From contig CM074804.1 in NCBI GenBank assembly GCA_037447605.1, forward strand, positions 6,216,565-6,280,564: 64,000 nt of DNA, read 5' to 3'. How positions within the stretch are numbered: the first letter of the stretch is position 1; each line of letters begins with the position of its first letter. Below the pieces are notes generated by a model. It did no database searches. It was not told the DNA's origin and saw nothing but the letters and a program-made list of their open reading frames with translations. Positions 38,171 to 49,724 of this stretch are shown here, piece after piece. The translations under genes and the position numbers were made by a program. This stretch comes from Zygnema circumcarinatum (taxonomy: Eukaryota; Streptophyta; Zygnematophyceae; Zygnematales; Zygnemataceae).

Positions 38171-40363
38171 CCAGCGAGCGCGGAGAGCGTTGCAGCGCGG
38201 GCTGCAGGGAAGGGCAGGAGGAGGAGAGGAGGGAGTGGTGCCGTTCCCCTGCGCGCCGGAACTTGTGACGCCGCCATGGCTAACGGCGCAGCTGCAGCGC
38301 TGCGGGCAGCTGTTCTCTGGAGCTGCCGTGAAGGAGCTCGAGTGGACGCAGATGGGGGAGGGGGTGGGGCTGCTGAGCCTTCTGTACCGCTTGCGCATCC
38401 ACTACAGCGGGAGTGTAGGAGAGCTGGCGCCTCACAGCCTCGTGGCTAAGTTTGGGCACGCGGAGCCTGAGGTGAGCTTTGTTTAGAGCTCCTGATGGCG
38501 AGGATGGAAGAGAGGAGGAAGGAGCGAACAGGGAGGATATGGAGGAGGAGTGTTGGAGCTGATGACAATGTGCACTGCGGGAGGAAGGTGCGCAGGCTGG
38601 CACAGGCTAATGGCAGCTATCAACGGGAGGTTGGCTTCTACGACTGGATGGGGTCTCGGCCCAGAGGGGGTGGGACCTGCGCACCGCTGTCTCTGAAAAC
38701 CCCAGCCATTTACTTTTGCGCTTTTGACCCGCCTTCAGGTGCGACTGCTGTCACTCACTGGGCTCCTCCCTGCTTGTTGCCTCGCTGCCCCTTTCCCAAT
38801 CCTGACGGGGTTCGTCACCCTGACATCTCCATTCTCTATTATCCTCAGATTGGGTTGACTTCCTTAGGAGTTTCCTTCGGCAAAAGATTTGATGCAGCAT
38901 GCGTGTGAAGCTATGGGAACTCTTTCTGGTGCAGGGAAAATGGCAGTGGTGATGGAGGATTTGGCGGGGGTGCTTCACCTGGACCAGGTGAAAGGTGCAT
39001 CGCTGTCGCAGGCTATTGCAGTAATGCGTGACATGGCGCGGAGCCACGTGAGTTCCCACTGCTAGCTTGAATTGCTGTAACTCAAGTGGCTCCATTTTGC
39101 AGCATGAGTGAAGAGCGCTATTGCTCACACACGAAAACGAGCTCAAACATCATCAATACTTAGTATTCTCACACTGCCATTCGCTGGACTGGACAAGCGC
39201 AATATATTTGTCTTCTCTGTTGGATGTACTACGTTGCATGAACTTGTTTGGCTGTTGTTGGCAAGACTTGAAGTTCCTCGAAGTTAGGTGACTCAGGTGC
39301 ACCGTCCTTGTTGGCCTAAAGATTGGCTCTGGCCAACCCAAAAAGTATTTCTAACCGGCTCAAAGAATGAGCAACAGTACGAGCATCCGCGTATTTCCCA
39401 CGTTCACATTTCGTCCCCACTATGTGTTTCCCGTCGGTCTCGTTAGATCCCTCTGAGGTGATACTTGAATTCCTTTTAATAAGAATTTTTGTTGAGAATG
39501 CAGGCACAGCACTGGGGGTCCCCAGAGCTGGATCGCCTTCCCTGGCTGCCCAAGATGAATGAGGAGCGCTTCAAAGCCTTTGACCCCGGGGAGTACCCAC
39601 GGAGCTGGCCCCGCTTTCTGCGCCTTTTTGGGGACCTACTGCCAGACTCGGCTAAGGAGACATTAGAATCTTTTCATCGGCATTGTCCAACTCTTCTCGA
39701 CCTCCTTGGTTCCCCACCTCGCACTCTGCTGCACGGAGACTTGCGTCTGGATAATGTCTACCAGGTGCACCTTCGAATCTGGGGACTGCCCCGCCTTTTG
39801 CTTGGGTCCATTTGGCTGCGGTGATTGTCTCACGTTGTGCGTCCGCGTATGTTGTCATCGCTCCTTGGCACTAGACCATGACAAGGACAAAGAGGGCATG
39901 TGGGTATTTACAGCTCCATGGAGACTTTCGTGGAGACGATGCCATTCATAACGAGGACAGGAGTGAAGCAGCTGAGTGGGATTCAGCAATGGAGGCTGTG
40001 AACGGACTGCAGCTTGTATACATGGATTTTGGAGACTGTGGAGCAGGGCGAGGAGTTGCCGATGTGGGGTATTTCTTAAGTCAGAGTCTGGACCCACGAT
40101 TGCGACGCAGGCATGAGAAGGCACTTCTTCGCACGTATTATGAAGTTCTGATGGGATCGGGGCAGGTTGCCGGCTACACCTGGGAGGAATGCTGGGAAGA
40201 TTACCGTAGGGCTGTCCTTTACTATTGGGTCCTGGCAGTGAACATGGCATCGCATGTGCCAGAGGGAGGGAAGGACACCCGCGTCTTCAGACTTTCAGAA
40301 GCGGTAATTCGCAGGTCAATAGCAGCAATGACCGATTTGCGTTGTCTGGATATGCTGAAGTGA
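38142..40363 (+). CDS. Ecdysteroid-kinase-like / aminoglycoside phosphotransferase-family kinase, 5 exons
   Basis: The exons are 38142-38471, 38588-38738, 38935-39047, 39504-39764 and 39914-40363; phases close to give about 434 residues. It is a protein-kinase-like small-molecule kinase. LTAQLQRCGQLFSGAAV, then GEGVGLLSLLYRL (nucleotide loop) and LVAKFGHAEPE (lysine strand) form the N-lobe. GFYDWMGSR and MAVVMEDLAGV form the hinge. LLHGDLRLDNVY is the catalytic loop with the HGD motif, and VYMDFGDCGAGRGVADVGYF is the DFG-like metal site. Exon 5 opens with LHGDFRGDD, an apparent second copy of the catalytic loop. The substrate is unknown; animal relatives phosphorylate steroids and bacterial ones antibiotics. 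The start at 38142 gives the domain its expected N-terminus. Confidence 0.82.
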
Positions 40364-41183
40364 CAATACTAATTAGAAAATAGGTCTGTTTGGGAATTTT
40401 AAGTTCGCCCATTTTTAGCTCTCGTCTTCTGGTTAGGAATACTTTTTAGTTAAGTCTCTTTTTTTAGGCAAGTCATCGTTTTTTGTCAATGAATCCAATG
40501 TGATAATTGACTTTCCGCTGAAGTTGCGAACACCAATGTGCATTGCATCTCCTCGCCCTTTGCTTTGCAATGTGACGCCGATCGGCACAGGATGTTCACT
40601 AGAGGTTGCAAAATTTTTATTAGACTATTGACTACTGCATGACATTACTCTGACTAACTAACGACTAAAACTGACAAGTATTAGAACCCCGTGACTAAGT
40701 GGGCATTACTAAACCAAGACTTGCCATGTGACTCCGTTCTTCACGTGGCTAATAGTCACAGGTATTGGCCACTTTATGCATATCATGGTAATGTGTCGAT
40801 CTATGATATGAAGTAAGGAAAAAAAAAAAAAGTCTTTGAAGAAGAGGGAGAGATGCGGCATTGATCTCGCGATGGCCCATCAAATAAATATACACGAGGC
40901 CATTCGCTTTAGTCGAGTCGTCGCTATTAGTCAAGCGATGTGGCGAGTGACAATATGCGTAGCTATTTACACACCTTTTTTGGCTAGAAACAAATGAAAT
41001 TGACAAATTGACAAATTTTTGCCTCCCCATGATGTGCATGGCCATGGCCCATGGCGCAGCCCCCTCCCTCCTCCCTCCCTCCCTCCCTCAGTGTACGCCC
41101 AGCCTCTCTTGTCCGCCTTCGCCTGCGCGTGCTTCCTTCCCTCCCCGCTCCGCCTCTCCCTGGTCGCCATCGCGCCTGCAGCC
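40364..41183. other. Intergenic region between kinase and SPC3
   Basis: AT-rich DNA with an A run near 40817 and no supported gene. A CCCT/CCTC-rich tract at about 41060-41093 lies in the presumed 5' UTR of the next gene. Confidence 0.6.
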
Positions 41184-43263
41184 ATGCACAGCGTGCTCTT
41201 CCGCGCGAACGCTTTGGTGACATTGGCAGCCTCTGCCCTGACCGTGCTCTGCGTGCTTGCCTCGCTCACGGAGGTGCTGCACAAGGCTTCGCCCGAGGCC
41301 AACATCAAGGTGCGTCGGCCTCTCAAGAACGAGCTACACCGCTCCTCTTGTCGCCGATTCTCTTATCTCCTTTCTTTGTGCGAATGCAGGTTGCAAAGGT
41401 GGAGCGGTTCGGCCGGTGGCCGGCAGGACCGTATGCTGGAAATGATGAGGTACGGGTTGAGTCTGCTCATCGCCTGTGTGATTCGGAGCGAGGAGTTTAT
41501 AGAGAAGCCGATGACTGAAGAGTGAACGAGTTTGAAACCATAACTCATCAATTGCTCCTCGTGTAAACGAGAAGAGTGTTGAAATAATACGTTGTTCAGA
41601 AGCTTGTTATGAAGCCAAGGGCTCCAATTTTTTGGTCTGCCGCATGCAAAAGTTGCATTCTGAGAAATTTTCATCAAGGCGCATAAAACTAGTGGGGTTC
41701 GTCAGATGAACGTGTGACGATGGCTTCCGCAGTTGCAGGGTGTGGCGGACAGGTAGGATTGGCACTCGACGTGACGGCTGATCTGTCCTCCCTCTTTACT
41801 TGGAATACAAAGCAGGTGTGCCCTTCATAGTTACTACCATAGCTGCTAAATCATGTCAATTATGTCAACACAGGTGTGCACTTTTGTTTAACCATTTTGA
41901 AACGGGGAAATGCTAAAAAATGATTGTCTGGATTACTTGTTGGTGCTGAACTGGCACCCAGCATCTTTTCTCGTACTGTTACTATTTTTGGACCGCGTCT
42001 AAAATTCCGAATTAAAATTTCAGGTTCAATCATTGCTCAGTGGATATTTAACTTATACTAGGCTCTATTATGCGACATTGAAAACCTTTTTTCAATTGTG
42101 CGCCATTGGTTGTTCTACTTGCTTTTTGTTTTTCTGGTTCTTTGTTGTAAGTCGAATGATTGATCGGGCTTCCATGTAGCACCCTAACATACTGGTCATC
42201 AATGGTTGGCAGCTATTCGTTTTCATCTGTGCCGAATACGAGACACCAAAGAACTCCCTGAATCAGGTGCAGGCTTGACTCCCTTGCAATCGCCTGTTGT
42301 AAAACTAGTTTTTTGAAATTGTAGGAGAATTACTATGAAAGTGTCACAGACTTACTCACCTTTTCTTTAAGCTAATTTAAGTTTACACTTTCGTACCTTT
42401 ACCTTTCATGTAGATGTATCCATGCCCAGTTTGATGTTGTAAATGGCGTCATGCAACCATTAGGTAGGTTAAGCCTGATTTTTCTGCCTGGGGCATGGAC
42501 GGAGAGAGACGCAGTGGTCTGACTGTCGTACGAATATTCAATACCATCCTTGTTGCAACTGGATACGTAGGGCCCTCTGCGCACAGGGGTCGGTGTAATT
42601 CAGTGGTTCTTATGTTCAGTTAAATCAGGTCCGTCGACTATCTAGAACGTCTACCAAGTAGCTTCGGCTGATGGTATGACCACCTATTGCTTGTTTCTGC
42701 AAGGTTTCACTCTGGGACCGGGTGATTGAATACAAGGAGGATGCGAAGTTGAGATTGCCCTTCAATCGGAACAAGTACCATTTCATAGACCAGGTGTGCA
42801 CCTTATCTGTGTTTGTTGATCTTCTCTCTTTCCATGTGGCCGTCACAGTTATTCGATAGGAGGTCTGCCAGGTGCATGCAAGGCACCCCCTAAGAAACCA
42901 CTAATTCTGAACTTGGTAGTTCGCGTAGTAAGGTTCCCCGTCAATCACGTTTTTATTGGTAAAATTTTCTCATTGGTTTTTTCTAAGGCAAAGAGTTTTG
43001 ACTGCATTCATCCCAGTTTAGCTGAGTTGTAGATAGGGACTAGCTTGGCTGTTGGAGTAGGACCTCCTTGTCGTGTTGCCACGGTGATGGTGCTCACTTT
43101 ATTCTGGATTTCCCTTTCCTTTGGTCATGTGCAGGGAAACAATTTGAGGGGAAGGGCGATCAATCTTACCTTGTATTGGAATGTCATGCCAATAGTCGGC
43201 GGCCTTTACACGGGGAAACAAGTCTTCCCTGGTCTCTCTCTACCAGCTGACTACTTCCGCTAG
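41184..43263 (+). CDS. SPCS3: Signal peptidase complex subunit 3 (SPC22/23), 6 exons
   Basis: The exons are 41184-41309, 41390-41449, 41753-41815, 42213-42266, 42704-42793 and 43135-43263, giving 173 residues with every phase closed, the usual length for this family. It starts MHSVLFRANALVTLAASALT, a single signal-anchor helix that places the rest in the ER lumen. Family signatures are LSSLFTWNTKQLFVFICAEY, YETPKNSLNQVSLWD, YHFIDQGNNLRGR and LTLYWNVMPIVGG. The protein is a non-catalytic but essential partner of the SPC18/21 (Sec11) protease that removes signal peptides from secreted proteins. The start is fixed by the conserved M-H-S/T-x-x-x-R-A-N N-terminus. Confidence 0.97.
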
Positions 43264-44503
43264 TCGTAACTGCAACTGCTCACATTGCCCTGTTTCTGTG
43301 CAATTCGAAATGTATCTACTGCCGCGTTCTGAATGGGCACTTGTTGGATTGGTGAGAGAGACAGCGCCGTGAAAGTGGGCTACTCCGCTCTCCAGCAGTC
43401 TGCCCCTTGAGCCCTCGCAGTCAGCTCAAAAAATCAGTTGCAGCGGTCACACATGTCGTCTACACAGTGCCCGTGCAGAAAATTTGATGTATGTTAACTG
43501 AAGTGCCATTTTGGATGTACGTTCGCAGTTCTGTTAGTGGCACAAGGATGAGTTAGTCAACCCCCTCTATGCTGCTATAGGTCATGTTGTCTGGCGTGTG
43601 TCACTAAATTTTTCCTTGGCACCTTCGGCTGTGCAAAGCTAAAGCTTTCACAGGTCGGACCATAAGACCAACCATTCGATTGGTTGCCAACATTGGCACT
43701 AGATCGAAACAACCATTCGAATGGATTGGAACCAGTAGATGCCAATGGTTGGCAACCATTTGAATGGTTCGGAACCAATGGATGCCAATGCTTGCCGATC
43801 CACTGGTCCGACCTGTGAGAGCTTCCTTTGCTAGACAGGTTCGAGAGAGGTTGTAGTGCTGTGACGGAATGTACTTCCTGTGTTTCCTGGAGAGGTTGGT
43901 GATGCAGCTGCGATGTAAACATGTGCACGGTGGGGCCATCGGGCGCCGCCGGGCATTCTATTCGTGACCTGCGAGGACCGTGCTTGCACACTCCCTTTAC
44001 GACTTTAAGTCTCTAGTTTGCGTAAACAAGCAGGCTTCACTCAAGCTCCCACGTGAAAGACGGCCAGTCCACGGAGTCCAACGCTTGAAATTCAAGCATA
44101 TGGAACACAGGCCCTGGCTATCGGGCGGACCGCCTTAGCTGTAGAGTGCCACAGGCGCATCTCTCCTCATCGAGCCTTGCATGGATTCTCTCGCCAGAGA
44201 CGCCATGCTATATAAGTTATTCGCTTTCATGATGACAGATTAAGAGTAGGAAAAGTGCGGATGTGTTTAGTCATGCTTAACATTGACAGAGGTGGGAAGC
44301 CCTAACAGGCGACAGAACGTTCGCCACACATAGCAATGGCCACGATGCCGCTCTACCCATCCACCCTCTTCTCGAATTATTGCATACATAAAAAAACATG
44401 CAAGGGGATGAAGGTAAGCAAAACGGTCCTCAATAGGATACAGCAGCGCGTGGAGCTCTCACCTGCCCAAACAAGAGGGCTTCACCCACCCTAGTTCACC
44501 TGT
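43264..44503. other. Convergent intergenic region between SPC3 and TPR genes
   Basis: This should hold both 3' UTRs. It contains the 185-bp inverted-repeat element at 43641-43825. Nothing else is supported. Confidence 0.6.
43641..43825. mobile_element. MITE-like inverted-repeat element with internal 43-bp tandem repeat
   Basis: The terminal arms at 43641-43662 and 43804-43825 are inverted complements over 22 bases with two mismatches; the shared core is TCACAGGTCGGACCA. Inside are two tandem 43-bp units (43711-43753 and 43754-43796) starting AACCATT and containing GATGCCAATG. The size and structure suit a non-autonomous DNA transposon. I could not identify a clear target-site duplication. 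No coding frame is supported. Confidence 0.6.
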
Positions 44504-47500
44504 CTATAACATACCGTCTTCAATGTCTGCCAACTCCTGCAAAGCTGCCGCCTTCAATTTCTCAAATTGTTCTCCATACTTAAAGGCATCATCTAGCCGA
44601 TCCAAACGCTGCAGAACCTCTATAATGTCTCCCAAAGGTCCCAAAAGAGCCAAATTGTCTGTGCCATACTCAGCTTCTAGGTTCACAATAGCTCTCCGCA
44701 GCAGGCTCTCGGCTTCCTCCCATTCCTTTTGCTTGCATAGCACACGGCCAAGTCGAGCAGTGGATATTCCTGCGAGTGTAATAAAAATATCTACGATGAG
44801 TACGAGAACTGCCAAAAACCATACAACCATAGAGTGCTCTGTCTTTAAAGGTGACTAGACAGCTGCATCCACAATAAGACTCGTCTCATGGAAAAACGTC
44901 CATTTCACTACTACTGAGCATGTTCAATCCAATATGGCTCCTCTGAATTGCATCTTGTCTCGTTTTGGATGACTTGCTCTGGGTTCAGACTCATTCAGTC
45001 GTTGCAAAGATATGAAGCAGCAAAAACACACATCAAAGCTTGAATCTCTGTAGGAGCATAAAATAGGTCAGGCTGAAGAAACATACCAACTTCAACATGC
45101 TGTGCTGGGAAGTTCTTTTCGCAGACATGGAGGTGGGCTTCTGCTAGCTCCCTTGCCTCCTCGAACCGCCCTTCACGAAGTAGACACTCTGAAAGCAAGT
45201 CAAGAGGCTTGAGAACCTCAATGCTGTCAGGTGGGACTGCCTCGGAAACTATAGACAATACCTGCTGGCAAAGGCGCTCCACAACAGACCACAAGCCAGC
45301 ATCGAGGTGGGTCTCGGCCAACTCGAGGTAGAAATTGCACATATGCAGCTCTAACGGGGCTGCTGCTGTCTCCAACCGCGCTACAGCACGGTTCAACATC
45401 TCATGCGCTGCCTTCTTCCTGCAGGTTGAGACCATGGCATGCTGCCGTCATCATGAGTGGTGCTGCAGGCAAGTCTTCCAAGATGTCTGGGGATCTTACT
45501 ATGATGTGGAAAAAGCAAAGGTCACGAAAAACGCTGAGTTCCAGATAACTAGGAGAGAATTAATTTTGTTCTCGTGCATCCAATGAAGGCGACTATGCAG
45601 GCTTGGCTTTCCAGGTTAGCCAAAGCAAGCCTTTACCGGTCTGTATGCTTGTAGAGCTGCAGTAAGTTGCGATACGTCTCGCCAAGCATGCTGTCCAGCA
45701 AGGCGTCTTCACCAGGTCGGGTCTTGGCTTCGATAATGCACACTGCCCGCTCCAAGGAGCTCAGAGCCGCCATTACTTTCCCTGCATTTTCCATCATTAA
45801 GGTCGTCAAAAAATGGGGCGTCATCAACATGCCAAGGTCTACGGAAACCCCATATGCATTTGCAACCTTCGCACAAGCCACGAAGACTGGCCAGCAAGCA
45901 GGAAACTCACCTTTGGCATGCAGAACGTCAGCCTTATCAATGAGCACGATTCCCACTTCTAACGAATCCTTTCCATTCGCCTTTTCCCACGAAGAAACAG
46001 CTCTGTACAGAATCCAGTGGTGCATCTCAACTTGAGAAAAGCAGTTTGTGAAGCCTATGAACTTGTAGCTGCGTAGAGTCTAGTGTTGTGATAATAACCT
46101 TCACTCGCCATGTTCTTAGCAACCTGACCAACAGGAAACGTTCTGCATCTTCTAAACAGTTTCGGGGACCTTAGCAGCTGTGTTGCATCTCGCAAGCTTA
46201 CCTGGTCAATGCTAATTCTGCACCGTCGACGTCATCCAGCTCAAGCATGGCGCGTGCCATCAAGGTATCCAGGCGGGCAAACAGAGCTGGGGTCATTCCA
46301 GTCCTGGTTTGCAATTTCCTCAACGATGTCTGTTGAAGCGCAACTGCTTCTTGAGGCCTTTCCAGCTCCATGTAGGTAAGGGCAAGCCTTTCGACCACAT
46401 TCACGTATCCTTCAGGTGATTCTGCAGCTGTAAGCATAAACCTTCCCCCTCCAAATTTACTAGGTGCATTGATGAGATCCACTAATCGCCCTAATCATGC
46501 AAAAGATTAGAAGGTTACATAGGCACCCAAGTATACAAGAATAGTGCGGACCGAGCTTGCTCCAAAATTTCCATCTCAGCTTCCATCATGACATGTCCCA
46601 AGAACGCAGATCTCACCTCCAAATAAGTCTTGAACAGTCAGTGTGCGCTCTAGCAGCCGAACGGCAACTTCCTTTCGGTCCAACGCGTAGAACTGTTGTG
46701 CTGCACTGAAAAGCACATCAGGAAGTAACAGCAGTCCTTGCTCCACGTCATCCACGACTTGTAAAAGCTGCATATACATCCATCCCTCTCAGAACCAGCA
46801 TTAGTTATCCAGAGAAAAGAACTACCATGAAGTTGGATATAAATACCTGAAACTTGAACACCTGAACACCTGACATGATTTCCTTATTTCAGAAGAACTA
46901 ACTTCCTTACTTCACCACATGATCTCCTTGTAATTTTTGAGTCCTGTTAGTACCCTCTCTGCCAGTCTGACAGTTTGAACTTCCCGACTTCTGCTGTTAG
47001 ACTTTATGTACATCTAGTAAATATCTGAGGTCAACATTTCCATGGACCTCTTGACGAGGCCACGTTCTTGGCTGGGAAATGTTTGCAAACGAAAGTCCTT
47101 TTTTTTTTAAATCAATGACACAACGTGCCAATAGATAAGAGTCTGGGTGCAGGAATAACTGCTGCTGTTGCAACGTGAAAGAATGTAGGCGCACATTGTA
47201 CCAACCTTGTCGAGCACAGCACTACCTTTGGCTGACTCCATCAAATGATATGCCCATGCCAGGGTCGTAAGCATGGCGACCTGCTCAACGCCTACCACTC
47301 CATCACGGAGCTGCTCCTCCACAGCTGCCAGATTGGCATCTGCCAGCTCAGAAGCACCAAGAGCATCTCCATCCCTGTACATTGCCAAAATCTCCGAGCA
47401 AAGGTCTTCCAGCTCCGCCTTTAGCTCCTCCACTTCACGGTATGCCTCCTCCATTTCCCGGGAGCTTCTCCTGCAGAAATACCCAAAACACTTAATGCAA

Positions 47501-49150
47501 TGCGTTGCACATGCTGCTAATAATCCTAGAAACCAAGTCTCACAAGTACTTCTTTCAGCCCGGCTGCTCCATCCCACTTTTTCTATTCGAGCGTGCTGGC
47601 TCACAGATTTCAATGATCGACGTACTAGATTTCAATTGTGCAGAGGCTAGATTATCGCTAACAGTTTCATCCTTCGAAGCATCTGGTGTCTTCCCTTGCT
47701 TAAGAAAAACTAGATTATCCAGTAGTCATGGGTAGTACAAGTTCCGAAAACGACACATGCGTGGTAAACTCTTACTCTCTTTGAGCATCCTGAGCTGCAA
47801 CCCATGGAGATTCAAAGCCCCCTGCTGCACTTCTGCCAGCAAATCCGCGTCTGTTCATCCAGGCCTCCAAAGTTCAACATAAAAGCAACACTATCTCAGG
47901 TTAGACTGCGAATGCGACGCACCACGGATTCAGAACGGGGGCAGGGCTTGGGATTAAATTCAAAGGTTCACCTGGAAAATGTATCCAAAATAAATTGTAG
48001 ATGCAAAACATAGAAGGAAGGAATGTCATAATGAAGGAGAGGAAGTTTGAGTATTGAAGATATTAGGGAGGTTACCCAGATGACGCACGGCTACTGCTTC
48101 CAAGCTCCGTCTCACAATCTGCTATGGAGTCAACTGCCTGCTCCATTCCTATGTCAGTTGTTTGCATTGCTCGATAAGCCCTTGTGGAATTGCTGCAAGC
48201 CATTGTTGACAAGTCTTTAATGAGTCTGCTGAGATGGCACGTGGCTACACTCGGATTGCAGTTCATCTTTGAGGAATAAATCTCTAGATTTATGACTAGC
48301 AACGCAGAGCTTGCAAATATCACTGTATTTTTCATGGTTAGCAAAAATAACATTGTTCAAAGTCCAGATTAAGGCGGATATTCTTCAAAGAAGTATGACT
48401 CAAGAATGTACTTCCATTAGCAACACTAGGTGATATGCTGCTTTACCTCATGGCACCATTGGGCACCAGAATTCCCACTCCGTTACACCAGGTGTGAGGA
48501 AAAAACCCAAAGATGACGAAACTTCCTCAACAAGCTGGAAAAACGGCCAAAGTGCAAGACGAGTACTTCTGCCCAAAGAACTGCAAATTACCTGCAAAAG
48601 TCCCTTCATAAGGGTGGAAAAGTATTAGGCAGGGTCCTCACTTTGCTGTTGTTCCAACAGCCTTCAAAGCTGCTATTCTCAATGGAGGATGACTTCCGTG
48701 GTGCCACATAGAAGACCCCGGCAGCTGCCTGTTGCGAGTCTCCTGGTTCACGGACTGTTGCACGAGAGGATGCACGGTCTGTGCAGTGCAGGAGTACAAC
48801 CTTAATGCTTGTCGTTCAGGCACGTTTTGGACTCTGCAAGAGAATGCCCATTGCAAGTCAAGATGCAAACCCAATTCAACATCTTCGAATTTCAAGAACT
48901 GTCTTCCTAGAGTTCATATAGATGATGGCAAATTTTCAATTCCCATTGGCAATTCAATTTCTACTCGCCCTCAGGCGGAAGAGCTCAATGGTATAGCATA
49001 ACTGAAAGTTCCCGAATTCCAATGATGAGAGGTCCCGCAACCAGGATTGAGCTATATTGCAAAATGCTCCTTCTAAATTCACCTTTTTGACCAAGCAGCT
49101 GTTGCCACCTGCTGTCCGGCTTCAAACAGCCGGCTTCCAACAGCCGCCAT
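44504..49150 (-). CDS. Kinesin-light-chain-like TPR protein, 11 exons
   Basis: Exons, high to low, are 49150-49083, 48833-48642, 48192-48076, 47832-47776, 47470-47206, 46767-46617, 46427-46202, 46002-45911, 45886-45637, 45418-45087 and 44769-44504; phases close to give about 671 residues. It begins MAAVGSRLFEAGQQVATAA, a basic, Ser/Ala/Thr-rich leader with no acidic patch, compatible with import into an organelle. From about residue 145 the protein is helical with repeated TPR-type pairs, for example LAWAYHLMESAKGSAV, LALTYMELERPQEAVALQQ, LERAVCIIEAKT and LGRVLCKQKEWEEAESLLRR. TPR arrays are protein-binding scaffolds; the partner is unknown. The last repeats (EEAESLLRRAIVNLEAEYG) resemble kinesin light chain repeats, though no kinesin link is implied. 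Confidence 0.85.
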
Positions 49151-49176
49151 GTCTGCCACCCTCCCGCCTTCTATCC

Positions 49177-49193
49177 TAACCCTAACCCTAAAA
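49177..49193. promoter_or_regulatory. Telomere-like CCCTAA repeat next to TPR gene start
   Basis: TAACCCTAACCCTAAAA lies 27-43 bp upstream of the TPR start codon on that gene's strand. Short internal telomere motifs (telo-boxes) are common in plant promoters of housekeeping genes. Here the two units are six bases apart (CCCTAA), and only the last has the seven-base plant form. Confidence 0.6.
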
Positions 49194-49314
49194 TCCTTAG
49201 ATAAATGCTACTGCAATCCTGATCGGACGACAGCAAAAAAGTGTTGAATGAGGACGCGAGGAACGGGACAGGAGCCCTCTGAGAGCCCCTCCTCAGAGGC
49301 AAACGAGAGAGAGA

Positions 49315-49600
49315 CACGTGTGCGGGGGCGAGGGGCGGGTTCAGCGAGAGGGAGGGTCGCAGCCAGGGAAGGGCGGGGCGGGACGCGCCAACTGCCACGT
49401 GGCGGTCAGCTACTACTTACAGAGCGTTAACTGTAAACTGAATATTCGCACGGATCCGTGCGGCGACGTTCTACTGTAACATACAGTACTGTACCGTAAA
49501 CGGGCTCGACGTCCGTACGGACGACGACGTCAGCCATTTCTGACGTCAGCCCTTCGAGCAGGGGCGGAAGGGCGTCGCTCTCCACGAAAAGCTGACGTCA
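49315..49600. promoter_or_regulatory. Divergent TPR/FdC2 promoter with G-boxes and TGACGTCA palindromes
   Basis: CACGTG occurs at 49315-49320 and 49396-49401. The 8-base palindrome TGACGTCA occurs at 49541-49548 and 49593-49600, with a related GACGTCAG at 49526. TGACGTCA is the CRE/TGA site of plant bZIP factors. The region lies between the divergent TPR (start 49150) and ferredoxin (start 49725) genes. Function is inferred from the motifs. Confidence 0.5.
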
Positions 49601-49724
49601 CTCGGAGTGGAACTCGCTGATGCTGAGGCGGCAGGGAGAGGTACCGGAGTCGGCCCGCCCGCTCGCCGGAGGGTGAGGGTCACTCGTGAGCGTGCTGCAC
49701 TGGACGCTGCAACTGTCCGGCGCC

